Positions 1 to 8,254 of a stretch of 64,000 nt of DNA are shown piece after piece. The stretch spans positions 75,768-139,767 of the forward strand of contig JAWLAN010000014.1 of NCBI GenBank assembly GCA_041395385.1, given 5' to 3'. How positions within the stretch are numbered: position 1 is the first letter of the stretch; every line of letters starts with the position of its first letter. The position numbers were made by a program, and so were the translations under genes. The notes beneath the pieces were generated by a model, which saw only the letters and a list, made by a program, of their open reading frames with translations, made no database searches and was not told where the DNA came from. Source of the stretch: JAJVHZ01 sp041395385 (GTDB lineage: Bacteria > Pseudomonadota > Gammaproteobacteria > JAJPIJ01).

Positions 1-521
<521 letters not shown>

Positions 522-539
522 GGAAAAAGAAAAAAAAAG

Positions 540-625
540 AAAAGGGGTCGGCGTGATTTATCTTCCGTATTGCATTACGGGGCAGGCGTCCGCGTAGCCG
601 AAGATAGATCACGCCGACCCCTTTT
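540..625. repeat. 86-bp inverted-repeat (MITE-like) element, possible bidirectional terminator
   Basis: Two 26-base arms (540-565 and 600-625) are reverse complements with one mismatch, which would be a G-U pair in RNA. The outer end reads AAAAGGGGTCGGCGTGAT. The 34-base interior contains a smaller hairpin (CGTA...TACG). An A-rich run lies to the left and TTTT ends the right arm, so the element could terminate transcription on either strand. From memory, similar AAAAGGGGTC-type ends occur around proteobacterial Y1/REP-associated transposases, so a non-autonomous mobile element is likely. No transposase is present. Confidence 0.7.
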
Positions 626-728
626 CCCGCTTTTCCCGCGACTGACGCCGCAATGCCGCGGCACCCTCGCTTGCCCTTCCCTCTCCCCCCGGGGAGAGGC
701 CCGGGTTGAGGGGGGGCAATATCGCACT

Positions 729-804
729 GGGCCTGTAGCACAACGGTTAGTGCAGGGGACTCATAATCCCTTGGTTGCAGGTTCGAATCCTGCCGGGCCC
801 ACCA
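729..804 (+). tRNA. ileX: tRNA-Ile2 (anticodon CAU, lysidine-modified type)
   Basis: A complete 76-nt cloverleaf with encoded CCA. The acceptor arms GGGCCTG (729-735) and CGGGCCC pair over 7 bp, the T-arm loop is GTTCGAATCC, and the anticodon loop is CTCATAA. CAU could mean Met or Ile2. The D-loop length (ACGGTTAG) and variable region TTGGTTGC resemble E. coli ileX more than elongator tRNA-Met. The position just after rpoD matches E. coli ileX. If Ile2, C34 is converted to lysidine by TilS and the tRNA reads AUA. Confidence 0.85.
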
Positions 805-951
805 TACCAAATGCTTGATCCGCGGAACGGGCGCGCGGGCTGCCGCGGACCCCTGCGCCCAGGGCGATCGCGCCTTCATGCTTCCGTAGCCATGCAGCAA
901 CGCTCGTCCCCCGAAGGCGGCACGGGACGCGGCGAGCGGGACGTGCGCCAA

Positions 952-965
952 TTGAGTCCGGTCAA
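952..965. promoter_or_regulatory. FNR/Anr-type box and -10 upstream of the napF-type gene
   Basis: TTGAGTCCGGTCAA has perfect TTGA-N6-TCAA half-site cores. Its centre (958.5) is about 30 bases from a -10-like TATGAT at 989-994, which places the box at about -41.5, the class II activator position. The ferredoxin gene starts at 1079. An overlapping inverted repeat GGTCAA-N6-TTGACC (960-977) is also present. The regulator itself is not in the window. Confidence 0.6.
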
Positions 966-1078
966 GATGAGTTGACCCCGCAGGCGCTTATGATGTGCGG
1001 GACTCTTCCGCGGGCATTGCGAGCGGTCGCGCCTGCGGCCTTCGTGCTGGACCTGTGTTGCGTAACCGGACTCGAGCA

Positions 1079-1585
1079 ATGGCCACCGACTTTGGCGCAG
1101 GGCGTCGCTTCCTCAAGGGTCGCAGGCCCGAGCAGCGGCTGCCCGTGCGTCCGCCGTGGGCGGTGGCCGAGGAGTTGTTCACGGACATCTGCAACCGCTG
1201 CATGGCGTGCGCGGAGATCTGTCCGCAGGGGATCCTCATCCAGGGCGCAGGCGGCTATCCGGAAGCCGATTTCTCGGAACGCGGCTGCACCTTCTGCGGC
1301 GAATGCGTCACCGCCTGCAAGCCTGCAGCCCTCGTCCGCCCGGCGACGGAAACGGCGCAACGGCCGTGGTCACACCGGGCGTCCATCCAGGGTAGCTGTA
1401 TCACCAACGCCGGCTCGGTGTGCCGCACCTGCGTGGATGCCTGCAGTCACAATGCGATCCGGGTCGTGCCCTCGGAGGACGGCGGCGCCTCGCCCGAGGT
1501 CTCCGCTGTGGACTGCATGGGCTGCGGATCCTGCGGCGCCGCCTGCCCCGTGAAGGCCATCACCCTGGTGCCCGCGCCGATCTGA
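1079..1585 (+). CDS. napF: NapF-type polyferredoxin
   Basis: A 168-residue cytoplasmic iron-sulfur protein with four cysteine clusters: CNRCMACAEICP, CTFCGECVTACKP, CRTCVDACSHN (preceded by another Cys) and CMGCGSCGAACP. NapF proteins are linked to periplasmic nitrate reductase and are thought to help mature or reduce NapA in the cytoplasm. No napDAGHBC genes follow, so it stands alone here. The ATG at 1079 is chosen because the family begins just before a basic stretch (GRRFLKGR); an open upstream extension looks non-coding and would overlap the promoter. An FNR-type box with a well-spaced -10 suggests anaerobic expression. Confidence 0.87.
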   Translation: MATDFGAGRRFLKGRRPEQRLPVRPPWAVAEELFTDICNRCMACAEICPQGILIQGAGGYPEADFSERGCTFCGECVTACKPAALVRPATETAQRPWSHRASIQGSCITNAGSVCRTCVDACSHNAIRVVPSEDGGASPEVSAVDCMGCGSCGAACPVKAITLVPAPI

Positions 1586-2040
1586 GGCACGAGATACGAC
1601 GCCGCGCCGGCCCCGGGGCGCGCGACGGTCGGCAAACCTCTGCGCGCTACACGGCGACGGGTTTGGCGCCAGTGCCGCGATTGGCTGCACCCACGCTCGA
1701 GTGTCTGCCTTGCGCGCATGCACCGACGCGGCGCCGATGGCTTTTCAGGATCGAGTACGGGGTGTGCCGGCATGGCCTGAGTGCCAGTGCCGATGACCGG
1801 CTTTGGGCCGCAAGCGGGCACTCGCCCGAGCCCAGTACCGGACGCCGCAATCCTTCGCGGCGGAGATCCGACTGCGGCATGCCCAATCCGTCGATATGCT
1901 AATGTCATAGTTCCGCTGCTGGATCGAGAGGCTGCGGGAGAATCGGGCGGAAAGGACGACCCAGGTGATGGCAGGAATTCATCGCGCATCGGCGGTTCCA
2001 CCGCCTTTCACATCGCCACGCACATGCCAAGGGAGATCCC
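1586..2040. other. 455-bp intergenic region, no gene recognised
   Basis: Open frames occur on both strands, but none has a recognisable product or convincing ribosome-binding site. The only clear signal is AAGGGAG just before the ATG at 2041, serving the next gene. Confidence 0.5.
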
Positions 2041-2613
2041 ATGCGCCAGCTGGCCGTTGTCGCAATCAGTCTCGCTGTCGCCGGGTGCGCGCCCCAACCA
2101 TATAGGGATACGCCCCAGGCCAGGTTCACTGGAGTCCTCGAGGTCCGGTGGGTGAGGAACGACTACTTTCTCTTCCTCCCAAACAAGGACGCACCCTTCA
2201 CGCTAGTTCGAGCGAACGGCGCCAAACTGCAGCCGGGCCCCATGTACACGGACGGCGGATCCATTCCCCGCTTCCTCTGGGGAGTCGAAGGCTACTCCCC
2301 GTGGGGGTACGCCCCTGCCTACATAGTCCACGACTGGTTATTCGAGGCGCACCACTGCGGGTACGAGCCGGACGACAAGCACACCTTCGAGGAGTCGGTA
2401 GAAGTGATGGCCGAAGGCCTGAAGGCCGTGATGGAGGCCGCGCCCGAAGTCCGCAATTACTTTGTGTTCGACACCGTCGTCAGCTCGGTGGCGTCACCGA
2501 TCGCGCGGCGCCTTTGGGACCAGGGTTCCTGCAAGGCTCCACCCTTCGAGCTCACAGCAGTCCCCGAAACGGCTGCTCCGGGAGAACTGCTGATGACCAT
2601 TCGCTACGAGTGA
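2041..2613 (+). CDS. DUF1353-family lipoprotein
   Basis: A 190-residue protein with a lipoprotein signal peptide; the lipobox LAVAGC places the modified cysteine at residue 16. The body matches the DUF1353 family in its core DGGSIPRFLW and the following YIVHDWLFEAHHCG. The family is of unknown function and is frequent in phage and mobile regions; its conserved Asp/His residues suggest a metal site (inference). AAGGGAG precedes the ATG. It converges on a damaged copper-storage gene, with stops overlapping by about 10 bp. Confidence 0.75.
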   Translation: MRQLAVVAISLAVAGCAPQPYRDTPQARFTGVLEVRWVRNDYFLFLPNKDAPFTLVRANGAKLQPGPMYTDGGSIPRFLWGVEGYSPWGYAPAYIVHDWLFEAHHCGYEPDDKHTFEESVEVMAEGLKAVMEAAPEVRNYFVFDTVVSSVASPIARRLWDQGSCKAPPFELTAVPETAAPGELLMTIRYE

Positions 2614-3208
2614 GGCGGCCCCACCTGCCGGCCAGCCGGACACGCAGTGCCGCCTGCCCGTTCGCGGTGAACGTCCGCTATCGGCCTAAGACCGGCCGCT
2701 CGCGCAATTTCAAGAGCAGCCGGGCGCTCCCTGGAGACGACGACGGCCGGAAGGCGCTGGGCCGTCTTGAGCGCCTCGATGAGCCCTGCGCAGGCGTCGC
2801 CGCACTCCTTGCACACTTCATGTTTGTCCTCGTGCTCGCGGCATTCCTTCTCGCTGTCTTCGCAGATCGCGATGCATACGTCGCCGAGCACCTTCGCGTG
2901 ACTCGAGCCCGAGGTGGCAAGCTGAGCCATGGCGTTACAGAAGGGGATCATTTCTGCCACCGGCCTCGCGCAGTCCGCCAGTCCCGTAGCGCCTGCCTGA
3001 AACTTTCCATGCAATGGCTGATGCACGCGCGACCACTGCTCACGCATCCCTCGGCTACGTCCACGATGGGCGACCTCGCAGCGCCGTGATGGTGTTGGTG
3101 ACCACCCTCACCGGCTACCGCACCGGCAGCCACGGCAAACAATGCGCCACTCGTCGCCATGGTCAGGGAATCGCGTTTGCCCTGGTTTGGCGGTGTGACA
3201 TCTTGCAT
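2604..3208 (-). pseudogene. Csp-type copper-storage protein (DUF326 four-helix bundle), frameshifted
   Basis: Two frames together encode a cysteine-rich four-helix protein. The first (3208 to about 2997) has a Tat-like N-terminus (KRDSLTMATSGALFAVAAGA), a His patch (GGHQHHHG) and CVSSGRACISHCMESFRQ. The second carries on with GLADCARPVAEMIPFCNAMA, CIAICED, CREHEDKHEVCKECGDAC. Restoring one G in a GG run near 2995-2998 (CAGGC to CAGGGC) joins them as the family expects. Csp proteins store Cu(I) through Cys pairs facing the bundle interior. The C-terminal 50 residues do not look like the family. This is either a decayed gene or a single-base consensus error. Confidence 0.7.
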
Positions 3209-3507
3209 GGCTGGCCTCGCTCGGAATTGCCAGGGTTATTCGATTGCAGGGGTGATCTCGTGCGCGTCCGACCGGCTCTTGCGAAAAACGGACAAATCAC
3301 GACCCCCTGCGCTCACATAAGTACAGGTCGTCACTGGGCGTTCTTACTCAGCGCTGAGCGGCTCCCGCCTGACGACCCGCCGGGTGCGTACGCAGATTGC
3401 AGGAAGTCGAACCGTTGATTATGTCGTCGCGACCGATCGACGCTGCGGGAGTCCGTTACCTCATCAAGAGCACGCTGCAGATGCGCATGGTCATGAGCGA
3501 GTGGTAA

Positions 3508-3630
3508 CGGGATAGGATCAGCCCGCGGACGAAGGCGGCGCTTGCGGCGGTAAAGGCCCGTGAGCTGAAGCTCGGAGAGACCGGATCGGCGAAACTGCGA
3601 CGGCATCTCGACCAGCGGACAGCGGAGGCT
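3508..3630 (+). pseudogene. Serine recombinase (resolvase/invertase) remnant
   Basis: Translation from 3508 gives ISPRTKAALAAVKARELKLG, which closely resembles the C-terminal half of resolvase catalytic domains (ISERTKAALAAAKARGVKLG type). An in-frame TAA sits just upstream at 3505-3507, and the catalytic N-terminal part is not detectable. The rest of 3209-3716 has no recognisable gene. It is probably a scar of an integrated element near the metal-resistance genes. Confidence 0.5.
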
Positions 3631-3716
3631 GTCTCAGGCGCAGCGGGGGATCAGACAGCCGGTGCGACGCGTTGCCTCAGCCAGGAGTGCGGTGCAACTC
3701 AAGCGGCCTCGCCCGG

Positions 3717-4733
3717 TCATTTGTGGACGGCCGATACCCCAGGGTTGGCACCAATTTCACACCGGACCACCGGCGGTCGGCTTCGCGCGATCTCCACAGT
3801 GATGTGTGCCAGCTCGTCGTGCACGGCCAGCGCCTGCCGCACTTCGTCTGCGCGCAGCACCACCTGGGAGTCAAGGCTCAGTATGCATGCGTATTTCGCC
3901 TTTCCAACCCGCCAGACGTGCAGGTCACGCACGATCGCCGCAGGATCCATTTCCCGCACAGCCTGATGTACCTCGTCGACAACCGGCGCATCCATCTCCG
4001 CATCGAGCAACACCCGCCCCGCGTCGTGCAGTAGGCCCCACGCCCAACGACCCACCAGGAGTGCGCCGGCGATCCCCATGGCGGGATCGAGCCAGTGTGC
4101 CCCGAAATACTTGCCCCCGATCAGAGCGCTGACTGCAAGCACCGATGTCGCGGCATCGGCCACAACGTGCAGGTATGCAGCCCTCAGGTTCAGGTCACGA
4201 TGATGGGCATGCCCGTGCTTTTGCCGGTGGCCGTGACCATGATCATGGGCATGCCCGTGATCCCGATGGTGGGTGTGGCCTGACTCGCCCGTGGACAGCA
4301 ACCATGCCGAGATCACGTTGACCGCCAGACCGAGCACGGCGACCGGTATCGCCTCGTCAAAACGGATCGGTGCCGGCGCAATTAGTCTGCTCACGGACTC
4401 GAATGCCATGTACGCGGCGACCGCCATTAGCAGTACCGCACTCGTATACCCGCCCAGTATCTCGATCTTCCACGTGCCGAACGTGAATCGCGGGTTATTT
4501 GCCAGCCGGCGTGCGAGGACGTACGCACCCGCGGACACCCCAAGCGCCAGGGCATGTGAGCTCATGTGCCACCCGTCGGCCAGCAGCGCCATCGAGCCGA
4601 ACATCGTGCCGGCTACGATTTCGATGACCATCATGGCTGCCGTCAGCCACATCACCTGACGGGTTCGGCGTTCCGCCATCGGGTTGTCGGAATGAAACAC
4701 GTGGTCGTGCAGCGGCGTGATTTGTGGAGTCAT
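3717..4733 (-). CDS. dmeF: Cation diffusion facilitator DmeF (Co/Ni efflux)
   Basis: A 338-residue cation-diffusion-facilitator antiporter that exports divalent metal from the cytoplasm. It has six predicted membrane segments, the metal-site motif ALLADGWHMSSHA (HxxxD-type site in TM2), and a long cytoplasmic His-rich loop (HTHHRDHGHAHDHGHGH and following) between TM4 and TM5. The N-terminal LHDHVFHSDN and overall layout match the DmeF subgroup, which prefers Co2+ and Ni2+. It is divergent from an RcnR/DmeR-type repressor gene 50 bp away with a palindromic operator between, so metal-induced derepression is likely. Confidence 0.88.
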   Translation of the reverse strand: MTPQITPLHDHVFHSDNPMAERRTRQVMWLTAAMMVIEIVAGTMFGSMALLADGWHMSSHALALGVSAGAYVLARRLANNPRFTFGTWKIEILGGYTSAVLLMAVAAYMAFESVSRLIAPAPIRFDEAIPVAVLGLAVNVISAWLLSTGESGHTHHRDHGHAHDHGHGHRQKHGHAHHRDLNLRAAYLHVVADAATSVLAVSALIGGKYFGAHWLDPAMGIAGALLVGRWAWGLLHDAGRVLLDAEMDAPVVDEVHQAVREMDPAAIVRDLHVWRVGKAKYACILSLDSQVVLRADEVRQALAVHDELAHITVEIARSRPPVVRCEIGANPGVSAVHK

Positions 4734-4749
4734 CTGGCGAGACAGGATG

Positions 4750-4770
4750 ATATACTCCCGGGGAGTATAT
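4750..4770. promoter_or_regulatory. CsoR/RcnR-family operator between dmeF and dmeR
   Basis: A palindrome with 10-bp arms ATATACTCCC and GGGAGTATAT around a single central G. AT-rich ends flanking a G/C tract are typical of CsoR/RcnR/DmeR binding sites. It lies 16 bp upstream of dmeF and 13 bp upstream of dmeR, so one repressor could silence both genes. Confidence 0.75.
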
Positions 4771-4783
4771 CAGGGAGACTGCG

Positions 4784-5041
4784 ATGTCACATGTGCAACG
4801 TGGCCGGGAGGCGCTATTGAAGCGAACGCGCCGCCTGAAGGGCCAGATAGACGCGGTCGAGAAGGCCCTTCTGGGTGGTCGCGGCTGCGACGAGGTGCTT
4901 CAGCAGCTGGCTGCCATTCGCGGCGCCGCGAACAGCCTCATGGGCCAGGTGCTCGAAGGGCACGTTCGTGAGCACTTCCGCGCGCGGTCAGAGACGGACC
5001 TAAGCGTGGTGGTCGCGGTCCTCCGGCGCTACTTGCGTTGA
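4784..5041 (+). CDS. dmeR: DmeR/RcnR-type metal-responsive repressor
   Basis: An 85-residue all-helical repressor of the CsoR/RcnR/FrmR family. The Ni/Co ligand set of E. coli RcnR is conserved at the same positions: His3, Cys35, His60 and His64, in MSHVQRG, GRGCDEVLQQLAAIRGA and LEGHVREH. Formaldehyde sensors (FrmR) keep the Cys and lack part of this set, so a Ni2+/Co2+ sensor is the best reading. Metal binding releases the protein from DNA. Divergent to dmeF and sharing a palindromic operator. Confidence 0.88.
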   Translation: MSHVQRGREALLKRTRRLKGQIDAVEKALLGGRGCDEVLQQLAAIRGAANSLMGQVLEGHVREHFRARSETDLSVVVAVLRRYLR

Positions 5042-5707
5042 GGGCTGTCCACGCAATCCGTCACGCAGCAGGGCCGACACGCCGGGATGCAGGCGCCCGC
5101 ACGCGCCAGCGCTCTCGGAAAGAGGGTCTGGGCAATGAACGGCGAAGTCGGCTTGCGGAGAACGCCGCGGAAGGTATGCAAGGCTGCGCCCGGTCGAGGG
5201 AAGACGGCACTACCGCGCTTCGCGGCGCCATCGTGCGGGCGCTCGCCGCATTTGATGCCGCTTGCGCTTCGCGGAGCAGGCTCGGGTAGCGAACAGGCGG
5301 CGGTCACCGGCTGTTCGATTGATCCGAATGCGGGGTGACCTGGCCGTTCCACGGTCGCGAGTCCGGTCTTGCCGGACCCCGGACGGTCTGCAGCTGCGGG
5401 TGCAGGACGAATGCCCGCGGCAGCGCGGGGAGGTGGAACTGCGCTCCGGCCTTGCCACCAGGACGCGCGCGCGGAGGTCACGCAATCGTCGCAGGCGGGC
5501 GATTGGCGCGCCTGGTCCTGCTGCGACGGCAGTTCCGCCACGAGCGAGGTGACTTGCACCGCCGCGCCCTGCCGGCCCAAGACGAGCCGGGACGCGAAGG
5601 TGGCAGCGGGTACGGGGCGCTGCAGCTTGCGCGTGTCTTCGCAAACCGGTCCCTTGGCGAAATGCAGCCGCATGCAACTGCCGCGTGCGGCGTCCGCGGT
5701 CAGGCGG
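5042..5707. other. 666-bp region without a supported gene
   Basis: Several long open frames exist on both strands, as expected at this GC content, but none shows a recognisable domain, a good ribosome site or plausible composition (Arg/Pro/Ala-rich shadows). It may contain decayed sequence between the dmeR gene and the MarR-controlled gene. Confidence 0.5.
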
Positions 5708-6160
5708 CTACTGCGCCGCATTCCACACGTGGCTGCGCGCGAGCCACGTTCCATCCTTGCCCTGTTCCAGCACGCTGGTGGTGATTCCGCCGAAGCCGGG
5801 AGTCTTGCCGTCGGCGGCGAGGCCCTCCGCGCTCCAGCGCGCCACCTGGAAGATCAGCGTGTCGGTGCGGCCCACTTCGATGATCTCCAGTGTGTGGTTG
5901 TGTACACCGGCCTCGACGAAGCCACGGAACAGCGCTTCGATCTCCACGCGTCCGACCAGCGTCTTGCCATTCCCCGGCGACACGATGGCATCTTCCGCGT
6001 AGAGCGCGGCCAACTCCTGCGGGTTGCCGCTGTTCAGGGCCTGGTTCCACGCCGCGTTGGCGGCCTCGGCGATGGCGCGCGCATCCTCGCCGGCATGGGC
6101 GGTAAGCGTAGGACCGAGGGCCAGGGTTGCAGTGAGGGCGGTTGCACATAACTTGTTCAT
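5708..6160 (-). CDS. Secreted SnoaL-like (DUF4440/SgcJ-type) protein
   Basis: A 150-residue protein with an N-terminal signal peptide (KLCATALTATLALG...AHA) and a SnoaL/NTF2-like cone fold, recognised by AAWNQALNSGNPQELAALYA and DGTWLARSHVWNA. The start at 6160 is set by AAGGAG seven bases upstream; a longer open frame to 6250 would run through the operator. Members bind small ligands or act as isomerases and cyclases; no catalytic role can be assigned. It lies downstream of a marR gene on the same strand with a MarR-type operator in the gap, so it is likely part of that regulon. Confidence 0.78.
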   Translation of the reverse strand: MNKLCATALTATLALGPTLTAHAGEDARAIAEAANAAWNQALNSGNPQELAALYAEDAIVSPGNGKTLVGRVEIEALFRGFVEAGVHNHTLEIIEVGRTDTLIFQVARWSAEGLAADGKTPGFGGITTSVLEQGKDGTWLARSHVWNAAQ

Positions 6161-6211
6161 GATGACTCCTTGAAGTGAGTTGGGAATGGTCTTTATGGGC
6201 TGGTGCGAAAA

Positions 6212-6230
6212 GGTAATTAGGCAGCTAACC
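6212..6230. promoter_or_regulatory. MarR operator upstream of the SnoaL-like gene
   Basis: GGTAATTAGGCAGCTAACC contains TTAG-N4-CTAA, the same core as the stronger palindrome in front of the marR gene. It lies about 50 bp upstream of the SnoaL-like start codon. Confidence 0.6.
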
Positions 6231-6246
6231 ATAGCGGCAAAAAAAA

Positions 6247-6750
6247 TCACTCGAATACCGTGCTGCGCTCCTTGAGAAGCAGCAGGTTCTGCAGTAGCTG
6301 TTCGCGCTGCGCTGCGGACAGGACTTCCATCATGCGCTTCACTCTCGGGTAGTAATCAGGCATCACTTCGTCCAGCTTGGCCTGCCCCGCCGGGGTCAGC
6401 CTGATGGTGTACTTCCTTCGGTCGTTGCGGTCGTCCAGCCGTTTCACCAGACCCTCGCGCGCCAGCCCGTCGAGCAACCGGGTCATGGTGGCACGGCTGA
6501 CGCCGGATTTCTCCGCCAGCCGGGACGGGTTCGAGGTCAGATCGTCCTCGCGCATGAGCAGGATCAGCACCCACCAGCGTCCCTGCAGCAGGCCGTGCCT
6601 GGCCAGAAAGCCGTCCAGGGCTTCGGAAAGATCGGTACCGATGCGAAGTATGCTCAGGAAATGGAGTACCGCATCGACATCCACCTCGCCGTAGCGCTCG
6701 GCGAACTTGCCGAGTATCAGGGCGTTCGGGAGATCTCTCAGCTGCAGCAT
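6247..6750 (-). CDS. MarR-family transcriptional regulator
   Basis: A 167-residue winged-helix regulator. The DNA-binding part is LAEKSGVSRATMTRLLDGLAREGLVKR, followed by the wing with the typical DRNDRRKYTIRLTPAG. N- and C-terminal helices form the dimer interface. A palindrome with the core TTAG-N4-CTAA lies 11 bp upstream of its start and a second copy lies before the next gene, so it probably represses itself and the SnoaL-like gene. No strong ribosome-binding site is seen before the ATG. The ligand is unknown. Confidence 0.88.
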   Translation of the reverse strand: MLQLRDLPNALILGKFAERYGEVDVDAVLHFLSILRIGTDLSEALDGFLARHGLLQGRWWVLILLMREDDLTSNPSRLAEKSGVSRATMTRLLDGLAREGLVKRLDDRNDRRKYTIRLTPAGQAKLDEVMPDYYPRVKRMMEVLSAAQREQLLQNLLLLKERSTVFE

Positions 6751-6761
6751 GGCCGCTCATT

Positions 6762-6781
6762 ATAGTTAGGTAGCTAACTAT
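6762..6781. promoter_or_regulatory. MarR autoregulatory operator
   Basis: ATAGTTAG and CTAACTAT form 8-bp arms around a 4-bp spacer, ending 11 bp before the marR start codon. The core is shared with 6212-6230. Confidence 0.7.
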
Positions 6782-6782
6782 G

Positions 6783-7215
6783 TCAACAGGCCGAGCGCGA
6801 CATTCGCGATGGTGCGGCAGGAAGACAGGCTCAGCCTGCAGGCGCCTGGACCTGAAACGATCTGCTGGCTCTGACCGCATTCGGGAATGCAGACCGCGTC
6901 CAGCCAACGACCGTTTTAGACGGGCGGAAAGGCGAGGTCGCTGCCTGCAGCACCCCGCGGCGCCATCGCGCCGGCGCCGCCCGCATCCAATGCTGCTTCA
7001 CCAGCGCTCATCTCCGCCGGGTACGGGGCGAGCGCCTCGAGCGGCCGACCGAATGATTGCCGATATCGCCGGGTAATCGCCCTGCGACCTCTGGACGCGA
7101 GTCCCGCTCGCGCCGCCCCTCCGTCGTCTCGACGGTTGTGCGGAGGTTCTCCACGAGCCCTTGGTGCCGCCCTTGCTGCCCGTGTCCCCTGGCGCGGGCG
7201 AATGCCAGCGCGGCC
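6783..7215. other. 433-bp region, no gene seen
   Basis: Located between the marR and deoR-type genes, both read leftwards. The open frames are arginine-rich shadows. I see no hairpin with a T-run, no RNA gene and no repeat. Confidence 0.5.
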
Positions 7216-7974
7216 TCAGGCCGTCACGACACGCGTGTGGGATTGCGCGAATCTCCGCGACAGCTTTCGCGGAATGGCGCCGTCGGTGACGAGCAGATCG
7301 ACCGCCTCGGCGTCGCAGACCTTGACCGGGGCGCGGGTGCCGAACTTGGAACGATCCGCGACCACGATGACCTCGCTGGCCTGTTCGATGACCGCGCGCG
7401 AGAACTCGCCCTCGCAGAGATGGTAGTCCATGAACACGCCGGCCTCGTTGATCGCGCCGATGGAGAGTATCGCGTAATCGACATGGAAGCGCCGCACGAA
7501 ATCCTGCGCCGCCTGCCCGAAGGCGGCGCCGTCATCGGCGCGCAACTCGCCGCCGGCCATGTAGACGCGATTGCCGTTGCGGCTGGCGAGCGTGCGCGCA
7601 ATCTCCACCGAGTTGGTGATGATGACCAGATTGGAGTGATTGGCGAGCCCGAGCGCGGTGTAGGCGGTGGTCGAGCCGGTGTCCAGCATGAGGGAGTCCC
7701 CGTCCTTGATCCGCGCGGCCACCGCCGCGGCAATCCGTTGCTTGGCCTCGCGATGCTCCTGCATACGCCGCTGGAATGGCGGCTCCTTCAGCCGATCGGG
7801 CAGCACGATGCCGCCGTGGACCTTCCTGACCAGGCCGCTGCTGACGAGCGGCTTGACGGTGCGCCGGATGGTTTCCTCCGACACCCCGAAGCGGGCCGCA
7901 AGCTCGCCGATGCTGCAGGAGCCCTGCAGACGCACGGCGTGAAGTATCTCGGACTCCCGACGTGTCGAGAACAT
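7216..7974 (-). CDS. DeoR/GlpR-family transcriptional regulator
   Basis: A 252-residue regulator with an N-terminal DeoR helix-turn-helix (IGELAARFGVSEETIRRTVKPL, then VRKVHGGIVLP) and a C-terminal DeoRC sugar-phosphate-isomerase-like sensor domain (SLMLDTGSTTAYTA, YMAGGELRADDGAAFG, VVADRSKFG). The start at 7974 is inferred from family length; an in-frame start at 8061 would add 29 residues and overlap putative operator half-sites. Divergent from the betaine transporter genes, which it probably controls. Effectors of this family are usually phosphorylated metabolites; none can be named here. Confidence 0.85.
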   Translation of the reverse strand: MFSTRRESEILHAVRLQGSCSIGELAARFGVSEETIRRTVKPLVSSGLVRKVHGGIVLPDRLKEPPFQRRMQEHREAKQRIAAAVAARIKDGDSLMLDTGSTTAYTALGLANHSNLVIITNSVEIARTLASRNGNRVYMAGGELRADDGAAFGQAAQDFVRRFHVDYAILSIGAINEAGVFMDYHLCEGEFSRAVIEQASEVIVVADRSKFGTRAPVKVCDAEAVDLLVTDGAIPRKLSRRFAQSHTRVVTA

Positions 7975-8041
7975 GGACGCGATCGCCTGTACGGCCGGTG
8001 TCGCCCGGCTCAATCGGTTGAGTTCGATGAGCTTAGTTACG

Positions 8042-8104
8042 AATCCCACACAAAGCAACAAAGCATGATCGTTTCGTGTGGGTTTTATTGACTGTATGTG
8101 GGAT
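8042..8104. promoter_or_regulatory. Candidate DeoR operator half-sites
   Basis: Three copies of GTGGGAT/GTGTGGG-like sequence: ATCCCACAC (8043-8051, inverted), GTGTGGG (8076-8082) and ATGTGGGAT (8096-8104). The first two form an inverted repeat with a 24-bp spacer. They lie between the DeoR-type gene and the betaine-binding protein gene. Confidence 0.45.
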
Positions 8105-8254
8105 CAGGAGGAAGATGACGCGGAACGGGCCCCCGGGAAGATTGCGCACGAAGATCGCGCCGCACAAATCCGGATCCTGCTACCTTCAGGCGGGGCTATG
8201 CTGTTTTTGCGGGCAGTTCCGCGGTTACACGAACCAACAGAGGAGGCGTGTCCG

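Noticed and set aside
729..804. Elongator tRNA-Met instead of tRNA-Ile2
   Set aside because: D-loop length and variable-loop sequence fit ileX better, and the rpoD-adjacent position matches; Met remains a minor possibility.
570..951. Short frames over the tRNA and inverted repeat
   Set aside because: They read through the tRNA-Ile2 gene and the palindrome and have no protein-like composition.
960..977. GGTCAA-N6-TTGACC as a separate operator
   Set aside because: It overlaps the FNR-type box by chance-like sharing of the TCAA; no regulator gene nearby suggests a second site.
5029..5754. A 241-codon minus-strand frame in the gap after dmeR
   Set aside because: It overlaps two real genes, has no ribosome site or known domain and is low in hydrophobic order; treated as non-coding.
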